Positions 45,915 to 53,741 of a stretch of DNA of 64,000 nucleotides are shown piece after piece; position 1 is the stretch's first letter, and each line of letters starts with the position of its first letter. Location: the NCBI GenBank assembly GCA_016717855.1, contig JADKEV010000072.1, forward strand, positions 1 through 64,000, written 5' to 3'. The notes beneath the pieces are model-generated. The model did no database searches, had not been told where the DNA came from, and saw only the letters and a program-made list of their open reading frames with translations. The stretch comes from Betaproteobacteria bacterium (GTDB taxonomy: Bacteria > Pseudomonadota > Gammaproteobacteria > Burkholderiales > Casimicrobiaceae). A program made the position numbers and the translations under genes.

Positions 45915-47333
45915 TTATGCCTTGAGCGCGGCCAGCACTTCGTCCAGCATCTTCTTGGCATCGCCGAACAGCATGCGATTGTTTTCCTTGTAGAAGAGCG
46001 GATTGTCGACCCCGGCGTAGCCGGAGGCCATGCTGCGCTTCATCACGATCGAGGTCTTGCCCTTCCAGACTTCGAGCACCGGCATGCCGGCGATCGGGCT
46101 GTTGGGATCGTCCTGCGCGCTGGGGTTCACGATGTCATTGGCGCCGATGATCATCGAGACGTCTGTCTCCGGGAAATCCTCGTTTATCTCGTCCATTTCC
46201 AGCACGATGTCGTAGGGCACCTTCGCCTCGGCCAGCAGCACGTTCATGTGGCCGGGCATGCGCCCCGCGACCGGGTGGATCCCGAAGCGCACGGTCTTGC
46301 CCTGCTCGCGCAGGAACTTGGTGATTTCGTACACCGTGTGCTGCGCCTGCGCGACCGCCATGCCGTAACCCGGGACGATGATCACGCTCCTGGCTTCCTT
46401 GAGCAGTTCCGCGGTCTCGGTGGCGCTCACCGGGACAACCTCGCCGGCCGGTTGCGCGTCACCGCCGGCCACCGGCGCGGTGCCGCCGCCGCTGCCGAAG
46501 CCGCCGGCGATCACGCTGATGAAATGGCGGTTCATCGCCTGGCACATGATGTAGGAAAGGATCGCGCCGGAGGAGCCGACCAGCGCGCCGGTCACGATCA
46601 GCAGGTCGTTCGACAACATGAAGCCGGTCGCCGCTGCCGCCCACCCGGAATAGCTGTTCAGCATCGACACCACGACCGGCATGTCCGCGCCGCCGATCGC
46701 CATCACCATGTGAATCCCGAATAGGAGCGCGATCACGCTCATGATGATCAGCGGCGTCATCCCCTGCTCGATCGACGTCGCGTTCAGGAATTCGCGGCCG
46801 TACCAGATCACGACCAGCAGGCCGACCAGGTTCAGGTAGTGGCGCGCCGGCAGCGCCAGCGGCGCGCCGCTGATCTTGCCCGCCAGCTTGCCGAAGGCGA
46901 TCACCGAACCGGAGAGCGTCACCGCGCCGATCAGGACGCCGATGTAGACCTCCATACTGTGGATGCTGTGCTCGGCCGGACTCAGCCCGGCGGTCGACGT
47001 CGGGTCGACGTAGCTCGCGTAGCCGACCACCATGGCGGCCAGGCCGACCATGCTGTGCATGAACGCGACGAGTTCGGGCATCTGCGTCATCCGCACGGTG
47101 CGGGCGAGGTAGATGCCGACCGTGCCGCCCGCCAGCAGCGCGACGATGATCCACGCGATGCCGCCGCCGGTCACGCGCGGGCCGAAGATCGTGGCCAGCA
47201 CGGCGATGGCCATGCCTATCATCCCGTAGAGATTGCCGCGGCGCGACGATTCGGGATTGGAGAGACCGCCCAGGCTCAGGATGAAAAGTATGATGGCGGC
47301 GATGTAGGAAACGGTTACCAGGCTTGAGGACAT
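45915..47333 (-). CDS. pntB: NAD(P) transhydrogenase subunit beta
   Basis: 472 residues. About nine membrane segments (GNLYGMIGMAIAVLATIFGP, TGALVGSSGAILSYIMCQAMN) then the NADP-binding domain III with VIIVPGYGMAVAQAQHTVYE and RFGIHPVAGRMPGHMNVLLAE, ending GDAKKMLDEVLAAL. With PntA it forms the proton-translocating transhydrogenase that makes NADPH from NADH at the cytoplasmic membrane. Starts 14 bases after pntA; same operon. Confidence 0.96.
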   Translation of the reverse strand: MSSSLVTVSYIAAIILFILSLGGLSNPESSRRGNLYGMIGMAIAVLATIFGPRVTGGGIAWIIVALLAGGTVGIYLARTVRMTQMPELVAFMHSMVGLAAMVVGYASYVDPTSTAGLSPAEHSIHSMEVYIGVLIGAVTLSGSVIAFGKLAGKISGAPLALPARHYLNLVGLLVVIWYGREFLNATSIEQGMTPLIIMSVIALLFGIHMVMAIGGADMPVVVSMLNSYSGWAAAATGFMLSNDLLIVTGALVGSSGAILSYIMCQAMNRHFISVIAGGFGSGGGTAPVAGGDAQPAGEVVPVSATETAELLKEARSVIIVPGYGMAVAQAQHTVYEITKFLREQGKTVRFGIHPVAGRMPGHMNVLLAEAKVPYDIVLEMDEINEDFPETDVSMIIGANDIVNPSAQDDPNSPIAGMPVLEVWKGKTSIVMKRSMASGYAGVDNPLFYKENNRMLFGDAKKMLDEVLAALKA

Positions 47334-47346
47334 GTTCTCGTCTCCC

Positions 47347-48945
47347 TTATTTGCGGAACATTTCCAGCATGCGCTGGGTGACGGCGAAACCGCCGAACAT
47401 GTTGATGGCGGTCAGGCCGATGCCCGCCACCGCGAGCCAGCGTATGATCGCGTCCGGCCGCACGCCCTGCCCTGCCACCGCGGCCACGGGCGGCGCGATC
47501 TGCACCAATGCCCCGATGATGATGATGCTGCTGATGGCGTTGGTCACGCTCATCAGCGGTGTGTGCAGCGCCGGCGTCACGTTCCAGACCACCATGTAAC
47601 CGACGAAGCACGCGAGCACGAACACCGTGAAGTGCCCGAGGAAAGCGGCCGGCGCGTAGGCGCCGACGAACCAGAACACCACGGCCGCAACCGCGAACAT
47701 GATGGCCAGGGTCCCGGCGGCCATCGGGGCGCCGCCGCCGTGGCCGTGGCCCTTCTTGGCGGCGGGGGCGACGATTGCCGTCGCGGGCTTGGCGCCGGCG
47801 GGCGCCGCGGACAGCTTGGGCGCTGGCGGCGGCCAGGTCACCGTCCCTTCCTTGACGACGGTCGTGCCGCGGATCACTTCGTCGTCCATGTTCACGTCGA
47901 TGACGCCGTCCTTGGTCTTGCACAATTCCTCGGAAAGCCGGAACAGGTTCGTCGCGTACAGCGTGCTTGCCTGCGTGGGCAGGCGGCTCGGCAGATCCGC
48001 ATAGCCGATGATGGTCACGCCGTGCTTGACGACGACCTTGCCCGGTTCGGTCAGCTCGCAGTTGCCGCCCTGCTCGGCGGCCATGTCGACGATGATGCTG
48101 CCGGGCTTCATCGACTGCACCATTTCGGCGGTGATGAGCTTGGGCGCCGGCTTGCCGGGAATCAGCGCCGTCGTGATGATGATGTCGACTTCCTTCGCCT
48201 GCTTGGCAAACACTTCGCGCTGCGCCTTCTGGAAGCCCTCGCTCATCACCTTGGCGTAGCCGCCGACGCCGGTGCCTTCCTCGACGTAGTCGACCGGGAC
48301 GAAATCACCGCCCAGCGACTTGATCTGGTCCGCGACCTCGGGCCGCGTGTCGTTGGCGCGCACGATGGCGCCCAGGCCGGAGGCCGCGCCGATCGCGGCC
48401 AGGCCCGCCACGCCGGCGCCGATGATGAACACCTTGGCCGGCGGCACCTTGCCCGCGGCGGTGATCTGGCCGGTGAAGAAGCGGCCGAAGTGATGCGCCG
48501 CCTCGATCACGGCGCGGTAGCCGCCGATGTTGGCCATCGACGAGAGGGCGTCCAGCTTTTGCGCGCGCGAGATCCGCGGCACGCTGTCCATCGCCAGCAC
48601 GGTCGCCTTGCGGGCCGCGAGCGACTGGAGCAATTCGGGGTTCTGCGCGGGCCAGATGAAGCTCACCAGCGTGCCGCCTTCGCGCAGCAGGCCGACTTCC
48701 GCGGCGGTCGGGCCGCGCACCTTGAAGACGATGTCCGATTCCGCCCAGACGCGGGCGGCGCCATCGACGATCGTGGCCCCCGCCGCCCGGTACGCGTCGT
48801 CGCTGATGTTCGCGGCATCGCCGGCGCCGGATTCGACCGAGACCGCGAAGCCCAGCTTGATCAGCTTCTGCACGACTTCGGGAACGGTAGCTACCCGCCG
48901 TTCACCTGGAAAGACCTCTTTTGGCACTCCGATCATCTGCGGCAT
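47347..48945 (-). CDS. pntA: NAD(P) transhydrogenase subunit alpha
   Basis: 532 residues, undivided E. coli-type alpha chain rather than the split PntAA/PntAB form. NAD-binding domain I: MPQMIGVPKEVFPGERRVA, KVFIIGAGVAGLAAIGAA, DMAAEQGGNCELTEPG. A His/Gly linker (KKGHGHGGG) leads to four C-terminal membrane segments (AIMFAVAAVVFWFVGAYAPA and others). ATG 48945 is 35 bases downstream of a TAAAAT -10 box with an FNR-like site at class II spacing, suggesting oxygen-regulated NADPH supply. Confidence 0.95.
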   Translation of the reverse strand: MPQMIGVPKEVFPGERRVATVPEVVQKLIKLGFAVSVESGAGDAANISDDAYRAAGATIVDGAARVWAESDIVFKVRGPTAAEVGLLREGGTLVSFIWPAQNPELLQSLAARKATVLAMDSVPRISRAQKLDALSSMANIGGYRAVIEAAHHFGRFFTGQITAAGKVPPAKVFIIGAGVAGLAAIGAASGLGAIVRANDTRPEVADQIKSLGGDFVPVDYVEEGTGVGGYAKVMSEGFQKAQREVFAKQAKEVDIIITTALIPGKPAPKLITAEMVQSMKPGSIIVDMAAEQGGNCELTEPGKVVVKHGVTIIGYADLPSRLPTQASTLYATNLFRLSEELCKTKDGVIDVNMDDEVIRGTTVVKEGTVTWPPPAPKLSAAPAGAKPATAIVAPAAKKGHGHGGGAPMAAGTLAIMFAVAAVVFWFVGAYAPAAFLGHFTVFVLACFVGYMVVWNVTPALHTPLMSVTNAISSIIIIGALVQIAPPVAAVAGQGVRPDAIIRWLAVAGIGLTAINMFGGFAVTQRMLEMFRK

Positions 48946-48979
48946 GTTCTTCTACCCCCTGGGTTCGTTTGGCCTGCGC

Positions 48980-49022
48980 ATTTTAGCGTACCTCCCCTGC
49001 GGGCCACTTTGATCCATCTCAA
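48980..49022 (-). promoter_or_regulatory. FNR-like class II promoter of pntAB
   Basis: Minus strand TTGAGATGGATCAA (49022-49009), one mismatch to the FNR consensus, and TAAAAT (48985-48980). Their centres are 33 bases apart, exactly as at the hemerythrin promoter. Confidence 0.7.
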
Positions 49023-49129
49023 TGTGGACGGTCGGAATGGCGCCGCGCCGCCGCAGTCACAGGACGTGTCAAGTACGCGCCGGACACGGCGCTGTTACTG
49101 CAGGAATGGCCGTCGGGAAACCCCGCGGA

Positions 49130-49705
49130 CTACAGGTCGAGCAGGCTTTGCGCGACCGGGGAGAACGTCCGGCGGTGGATCGCGCAGGGACCGTGCAGGC
49201 GCAGCGCCAGCAGGTGCTGCGGCGTCCCGTAGCCCTTGTGCCGGGCGAAGCCATACTCGGGGTACGCGGCATCGAGCATCTCCAGTTCGGCGTCGCGCGC
49301 GGTCTTGGCCAGGATCGAGGCGGCGGAAATCGCCGGATGCAGCCGGTCGCCGCCGACGATGGTGCGGCAGGCAATCGGCAGCGGCGGCGCCTGATTGCCG
49401 TCAATCACGGCTGCGTCGGGCTGCGGGGCCAGCGCGGCGATGGCGCGGCGCATGGCCAGCAGCGACGCCTGCAGGATGTTCAGCGCGTCGATCTCCGCGA
49501 CCGAGGCCGCGGCGACGGACCAGCCCAACGCGCGGTCGCGGATGGCGATGGCCAGCGCCGCGCGCCGGCGCGCAGAGAGCAGCTTGGAATCGGCCAGGCC
49601 AGCGATCGGCCGGCACGGGTCCAGTATGACCGCGGCGGCATAGACCGGCCCGGCAAGCGGACCCCTGCCCGCTTCGTCGACGCCGCAGATGAGCCGCCCC
49701 ATCAT
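49130..49705 (-). CDS. rnhB: Ribonuclease HII
   Basis: 191 residues. ICGVDEAGRGPLAGPVYAAA carries the catalytic DEAGRG; AVIDGNQAP and SAASILAKTARD supply the other acids. Removes RNA from RNA-DNA hybrids, including single ribonucleotides. Two tandem ATGs (49705, 49702) are possible starts. Last gene of the lpx block, about 10 bases after lpxB. Confidence 0.95.
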   Translation of the reverse strand: MMGRLICGVDEAGRGPLAGPVYAAAVILDPCRPIAGLADSKLLSARRRAALAIAIRDRALGWSVAAASVAEIDALNILQASLLAMRRAIAALAPQPDAAVIDGNQAPPLPIACRTIVGGDRLHPAISAASILAKTARDAELEMLDAAYPEYGFARHKGYGTPQHLLALRLHGPCAIHRRTFSPVAQSLLDL

Positions 49706-49715
49706 CCTGCGCCGG

Positions 49716-50864
49716 TCAGGTCTGTCCGGCCGCGCCGAGCGCCGCCAGCACGACGGCGGCGGCCCGCTCGGCGGAGCCCTGGCGCAAGGCGTGGTGCAGC
49801 CGCGAGAACAACTCCGCGAGTTCGTCGCGCACTAGCGTGTCGGCGTACAGGTTGAGCAACGCCTGCGCCAGGTTGTCGACGTTCGCGTCTTCCTGCAGGA
49901 ACTCGGGCACGATGAACTGGCCGGCCAGCACGTTGGGCAGCCCTACCCAGGGCACGCGCAGGCGGCGGCGCACCCAGCGGGCGGTCAGGCCGCCGACCCG
50001 GTACGCGATCACGTGCGGGCAGCGATACAGGGCCGCCTCGAGCGTCGCCGTTCCCGACGCGACCAGCGCGACGTCGGCGGTCGTGAACGCATCGTCGGCG
50101 TGCCCGTACAGCAGAGTCAGCGGCAGCTTCTCCGCGCCCACACGGTACAGCGCGTTCTCGAATTGCATCCGTGTTTCGCGGTTGACCAGCGGCACCAGGA
50201 AATGCGCGTCGGGATGCGCCGCATGGAACTTGCGGGCCACGCCGATGAACAGATCGGCGTGCATCTCCAGTTCGCTCGTGCGGCTGCCCGGCAACAGCGC
50301 GACGACGGGCTGCTCGCGCGCGAACTGCCGCTGCGCCCGCCGCGCGGCGCGCTGCGACAGCAGCGGCGCGGCGTCGGCCAGCGGATGGCCCACGTAGGTC
50401 GCCGCGACGCCGGCCTTCGCGTAGAGCGCGGGCTCGAACGGAAACAGCGCCAGCACATGATCCGCGGCGGCGCCCATGGTCTTGATGCGCTCCTCGCGCC
50501 AGGCCCACACCGATGGGCTCACGTAGTGAATCGTGCGCAGGCCCCGGCGCTTGAGCTTCTTCTCCAGCCCGAGATTGAAGTCCGGCGCGTCGATGCCGAT
50601 GAACAGCGCCGGGCGGTCGGCGGCGAAGCGGCGCGCCAGTTGACTGCGCAGGCGGAACAGGCGCGGCAGGTGGCGCAGCACCTCGGTCAGGCCGCGCACC
50701 GCAAGCGCCGACGACGCCTCGAGGATGTCGCAGCCGGCCGCCTGCATCTTCGGCCCGCCCACGCCATAGAATTCGAGATCGGAACGGCGCGCGCGCACCG
50801 CGCGTATGAGCTCGGCTCCCAGCAGGTCGCCCGAGGCCTCGCCCGCGACGATGGCAATGCGCAT
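49716..50864 (-). CDS. lpxB: Lipid-A-disaccharide synthase
   Basis: 382 residues. MRIAIVAGEASGDLLGAELI and HYVSPSVWAWREERIKTM are signatures of the GT19 enzyme that joins UDP-diacylglucosamine to lipid X in lipid A synthesis; ALLPGSRTSELEMHADLF holds the UDP site. Membrane-associated, cytoplasmic face. Starts 9 bases after lpxA ends. Confidence 0.96.
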   Translation of the reverse strand: MRIAIVAGEASGDLLGAELIRAVRARRSDLEFYGVGGPKMQAAGCDILEASSALAVRGLTEVLRHLPRLFRLRSQLARRFAADRPALFIGIDAPDFNLGLEKKLKRRGLRTIHYVSPSVWAWREERIKTMGAAADHVLALFPFEPALYAKAGVAATYVGHPLADAAPLLSQRAARRAQRQFAREQPVVALLPGSRTSELEMHADLFIGVARKFHAAHPDAHFLVPLVNRETRMQFENALYRVGAEKLPLTLLYGHADDAFTTADVALVASGTATLEAALYRCPHVIAYRVGGLTARWVRRRLRVPWVGLPNVLAGQFIVPEFLQEDANVDNLAQALLNLYADTLVRDELAELFSRLHHALRQGSAERAAAVVLAALGAAGQT

Positions 50865-50873
50865 CCGCGGGCC

Positions 50874-51650
50874 CTACCTGATGATGCCGCGGCCGGGAGC
50901 CGCAAGAAACTCCACCAGGGGGAGCAACTCGATCTGCGCCGCGGCCTCCGCGGCGAGCTGCGCCTTCGCTTCCTCGAGCAGCAGGCCGGACTTGTAGAGC
51001 GTCTTGTAGGCGCGGCGGATCGCGGCGATCGCTTCGGCAGTGAATCCGCGCCGCTTCAGCCCCTCGCTGTTCACGCCGTGGGGTGACGCCGAATTGCCGT
51101 TGGCCATCACGTAGGGCGGCACGTCCTGCAGCACGATCGAGCCGCCGCCCAGCATGCAATGCGCGCCGATGCGGCAATGCTGGTGGACCGCGGTGAAGCC
51201 GCCCAGTATCGTGAAGTCGCCGACCCGCACATGGCCCGCCAGCGTCACGCCGTTGGCCAGCACCGTGTCGTCGCCGACCACGCAATCGTGCGCGACATGC
51301 ACGTACGCCATGATCCAGTTGCGATCGCCGATCCGGGTCACGCCCTGGTCCTGCACCGTCCCGGTGTTGAGGGTGCAGAATTCGCGGATCGTGTTGCCGT
51401 CGCCGATCACCAGCTCGGTGGGCTCGCCCGCGTACTTCTTGTCCTGCGGCGCGTCGCCGATGGAATTGAACTGGAAGATCCGGTTGCCGGCGCCGATCCG
51501 CGTGCGGCCGCGAATCACGACATGCTCGGCGATCGTCGTGCCCGCGCCGATCGCCACGTTGGCGCCGATGGTCGACCAGGCGCCCACACGCACGCCGTCA
51601 GCCAGCGCGGCGCCCGCTTCGACGATGGCGGTCGGATGGATGTCCGGCAC
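50874..51650 (-). CDS. lpxA: UDP-N-acetylglucosamine acyltransferase
   Basis: 258 residues. Left-handed beta-helix with hexapeptide repeats (VRVGAWSTIGANVAIGAGTT and following), catalytic His in YVHVAHDCVVGDD, and a helical C-terminus. First step of lipid A synthesis. Start chosen as GTG 51650, two bases after the fabZ stop; no ATG fits. Confidence 0.95.
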   Translation of the reverse strand: MPDIHPTAIVEAGAALADGVRVGAWSTIGANVAIGAGTTIAEHVVIRGRTRIGAGNRIFQFNSIGDAPQDKKYAGEPTELVIGDGNTIREFCTLNTGTVQDQGVTRIGDRNWIMAYVHVAHDCVVGDDTVLANGVTLAGHVRVGDFTILGGFTAVHQHCRIGAHCMLGGGSIVLQDVPPYVMANGNSASPHGVNSEGLKRRGFTAEAIAAIRRAYKTLYKSGLLLEEAKAQLAAEAAAQIELLPLVEFLAAPGRGIIR

Positions 51651-51652
51651 GA

Positions 51653-52129
51653 TCAGGTCTTGAGCACCGCGAGGATCTCGCCCTCGGCCGCCAGTTTTCC
51701 GTCGACGGTCGCGCGGCACTTGAACTTGCCCACGCCGCGGACGATTTTCAGGATTTCCGCCTCGAGCTGGAGCTGGTCGCCCGGCTGCACCGGCCGCTTG
51801 AAGCGCGCGTGATCGATGCCGGCGAAGTAGAAGATCGAGCCGCGGACCAGATTGAATTCCGGCGTCTTGAACGAGAGTATGCCCGCGGCCTGCGCCATCG
51901 CCTCGATGATCAGCACGCCCGGCATCACCGGGCGGCCGGGGAAGTGCCCGGCGAAGAACGGCTCGTTGATGGTGACGTTCTTGAGCGCCACGATATCCTT
52001 GCCGGGATTGAGCACGAGCACGCGGTCCACCAGCAGGAACGGAAAGCGATGCGGCAGTAACTCGAGTATTTCCTGTATGTCGATCAAGCTGCCCCCGGTC
52101 GTAGCATTGCGAGCGACTGTCGCGCTCAT
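51653..52129 (-). CDS. fabZ: (3R)-hydroxyacyl-ACP dehydratase
   Basis: 158 residues, hot-dog fold. LLPHRFPFLLVDRVL and GHFPGRPVMPGVLIIEAMAQ include the catalytic His and Glu. Dehydrates 3-hydroxyacyl-ACP in fatty acid synthesis and balances lipid A acyl supply. Start overlaps the lpxD stop (ATGA). Confidence 0.96.
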   Translation of the reverse strand: MSATVARNATTGGSLIDIQEILELLPHRFPFLLVDRVLVLNPGKDIVALKNVTINEPFFAGHFPGRPVMPGVLIIEAMAQAAGILSFKTPEFNLVRGSIFYFAGIDHARFKRPVQPGDQLQLEAEILKIVRGVGKFKCRATVDGKLAAEGEILAVLKT

Positions 52130-53202
52130 TGATCACCGTCCGCGCCGCCGTTGCCTTCAGGCGCCAGCGCCCGCAGCGTCTTCTCCGCGGCCGCGACGCG
52201 CGCCGCCAGCTCGTCCAGCCGGCGCACGCGCACGGCGGTGCGCCGCCAGTGGTCCATGGTGTCGAGCGGATAGACTCCCGCGTAGACGCCAGGCTCGGGC
52301 AGCGACTTCGCCACCACGGTGCCGCCGGCGATCGTCACCCCGTCGCCGATCTCGATGTGCCCGCTGATCATCGCCGCGCCGCCGATCTTGCAGTTCCTGC
52401 CTATGCGCACGCTGCCAGCGATGCCGACGCAGCCGGCGATCGCGGTGCGCGCGCCGATGCGCACGTTATGCCCGATCTGGATCTGGTTGTCGAGCTTGGC
52501 GTCATCCTCGATCACGGTGTCGTCGAGCGCGCCGCGGTCTATCGTGGTGTTGGCGCCGATGTCGACCCGGTCGCCGACGACCACCCGGCCGATCTGCGGG
52601 ATCTTGAGCCAGCCGCTGCCGGTCTCCGCCATGCCGAAGCCGTCGGCGCCGAGCACCGCGCCCGCGTGAATCACGCAGTCGGCGCCCACGACCGTGTCCG
52701 GATAGAGGACGGCGTTGGGATGGATCACCGTGCGCGGGCCTACGGCGCTGCGGGCGCCGATGGCGACGCCCGGATGGATCACGCACCCGTCGCCGACACG
52801 CGCGCCGGCGCCGATCACCACGCGGGCAGCGACCGACGCGCTGGCCGCGACGGCGGCCGTCGCATCGATGCGGGCGTCGGGCGCCGCGCCGGGCGGCGGG
52901 GTCGCCGCCGGATTGAGCAGCAGCGCGATCCGCGCGTACGCCACGTACGGCTCTTCGGTGACCAGCCGCGGCGCCGCGGTCAGCGCCGCGTGCTCAGACG
53001 CCACGACGACCGCGGCCGCCCGCGAGAGCTCGAGCTGCTTCCTGTACCTGGGATTGGCAAGGAAGGCGATTTCTCCCTCACCGGCGCACTCCAAGGTGTT
53101 GACCTGCCGGATCATGGTGGCGCCGTCACCTTCGACCCGGCCACCGCAGGCCTGCGCGATCTCGTCGAGTGTGAACGGACCCGCGGTCGGGGCGGCAGGC
53201 AT
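52126..53202 (-). CDS. lpxD: UDP-3-O-(3-hydroxyacyl)glucosamine N-acyltransferase
   Basis: 358 residues. An N-terminal uridine-binding domain (GPFTLDEIAQACGGRVEGDG) precedes the hexapeptide beta-helix; catalytic His in NQIQIGHNVRIG. Third step of lipid A assembly. Follows skp by 18 bases and is coupled to fabZ. Confidence 0.96.
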   Translation of the reverse strand: MPAAPTAGPFTLDEIAQACGGRVEGDGATMIRQVNTLECAGEGEIAFLANPRYRKQLELSRAAAVVVASEHAALTAAPRLVTEEPYVAYARIALLLNPAATPPPGAAPDARIDATAAVAASASVAARVVIGAGARVGDGCVIHPGVAIGARSAVGPRTVIHPNAVLYPDTVVGADCVIHAGAVLGADGFGMAETGSGWLKIPQIGRVVVGDRVDIGANTTIDRGALDDTVIEDDAKLDNQIQIGHNVRIGARTAIAGCVGIAGSVRIGRNCKIGGAAMISGHIEIGDGVTIAGGTVVAKSLPEPGVYAGVYPLDTMDHWRRTAVRVRRLDELAARVAAAEKTLRALAPEGNGGADGDQ

Positions 53203-53220
53203 GGGAACCGGCGCGGCGCG

Positions 53221-53730
53221 CTATTTGTCGGCGAGCAGCTTGATGACGCGATCCGTGATGTCGATCCGCGGGCTGGCCCACACCACGGGCTCCTGCAGGA
53301 TCAGGTCGAACTTCTCGACGTCGGCGATCTGCTTGATGATCTTGTCGGCGCGTTCCTGCAGGCTCGCCAGTTCCTCGTTCCTGCGAATGTTGACGTCGTC
53401 GCGGAACGAGCGTTCGCTGCGCTGGAAGTCGCGGCTCAGGTTCGAGAGCTCGCGCACCTTGTTGTTGCGCTCCGCCTCGGCCATCGTCGCCGCGTCGCGG
53501 TCCAGGATCGCCTGCAGGTCGCGAATCTGCCGGTCCATCTTCTTGAGATCGGCTTCGCGCTTTTCGAACTCCCGCTCCAGCTTTTTCTGCGCGCGCACCG
53601 CCGGCGCGGATTCGCGGAGCACGCGCTCCGTGCTCACGAACCCGATCTTGAGATCCACCGCCGCGGCACTGGTGCACGCGATCACGCCGAGAACCAGCGC
53701 GGCAACTGCTTTCAAAAACGCATTCAACAT
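53221..53730 (-). CDS. skp: Periplasmic chaperone Skp (OmpH family)
   Basis: 169 residues from ATG 53730. Signal peptide MLNAFLKAVAALVLGVIACT to about residue 25. DLKIGFVSTERVLRESAP is the family start; a long Lys/Arg/Glu-rich coiled-coil (about 40-120, KKLEREFEKREADLKKMDRQ) forms the tentacles that hold unfolded outer-membrane proteins on the way to BamA. Sits 11 bases downstream of bamA. Confidence 0.94.
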   Translation of the reverse strand: MLNAFLKAVAALVLGVIACTSAAAVDLKIGFVSTERVLRESAPAVRAQKKLEREFEKREADLKKMDRQIRDLQAILDRDAATMAEAERNNKVRELSNLSRDFQRSERSFRDDVNIRRNEELASLQERADKIIKQIADVEKFDLILQEPVVWASPRIDITDRVIKLLADK

Positions 53731-53741
53731 GATCTTCCTGC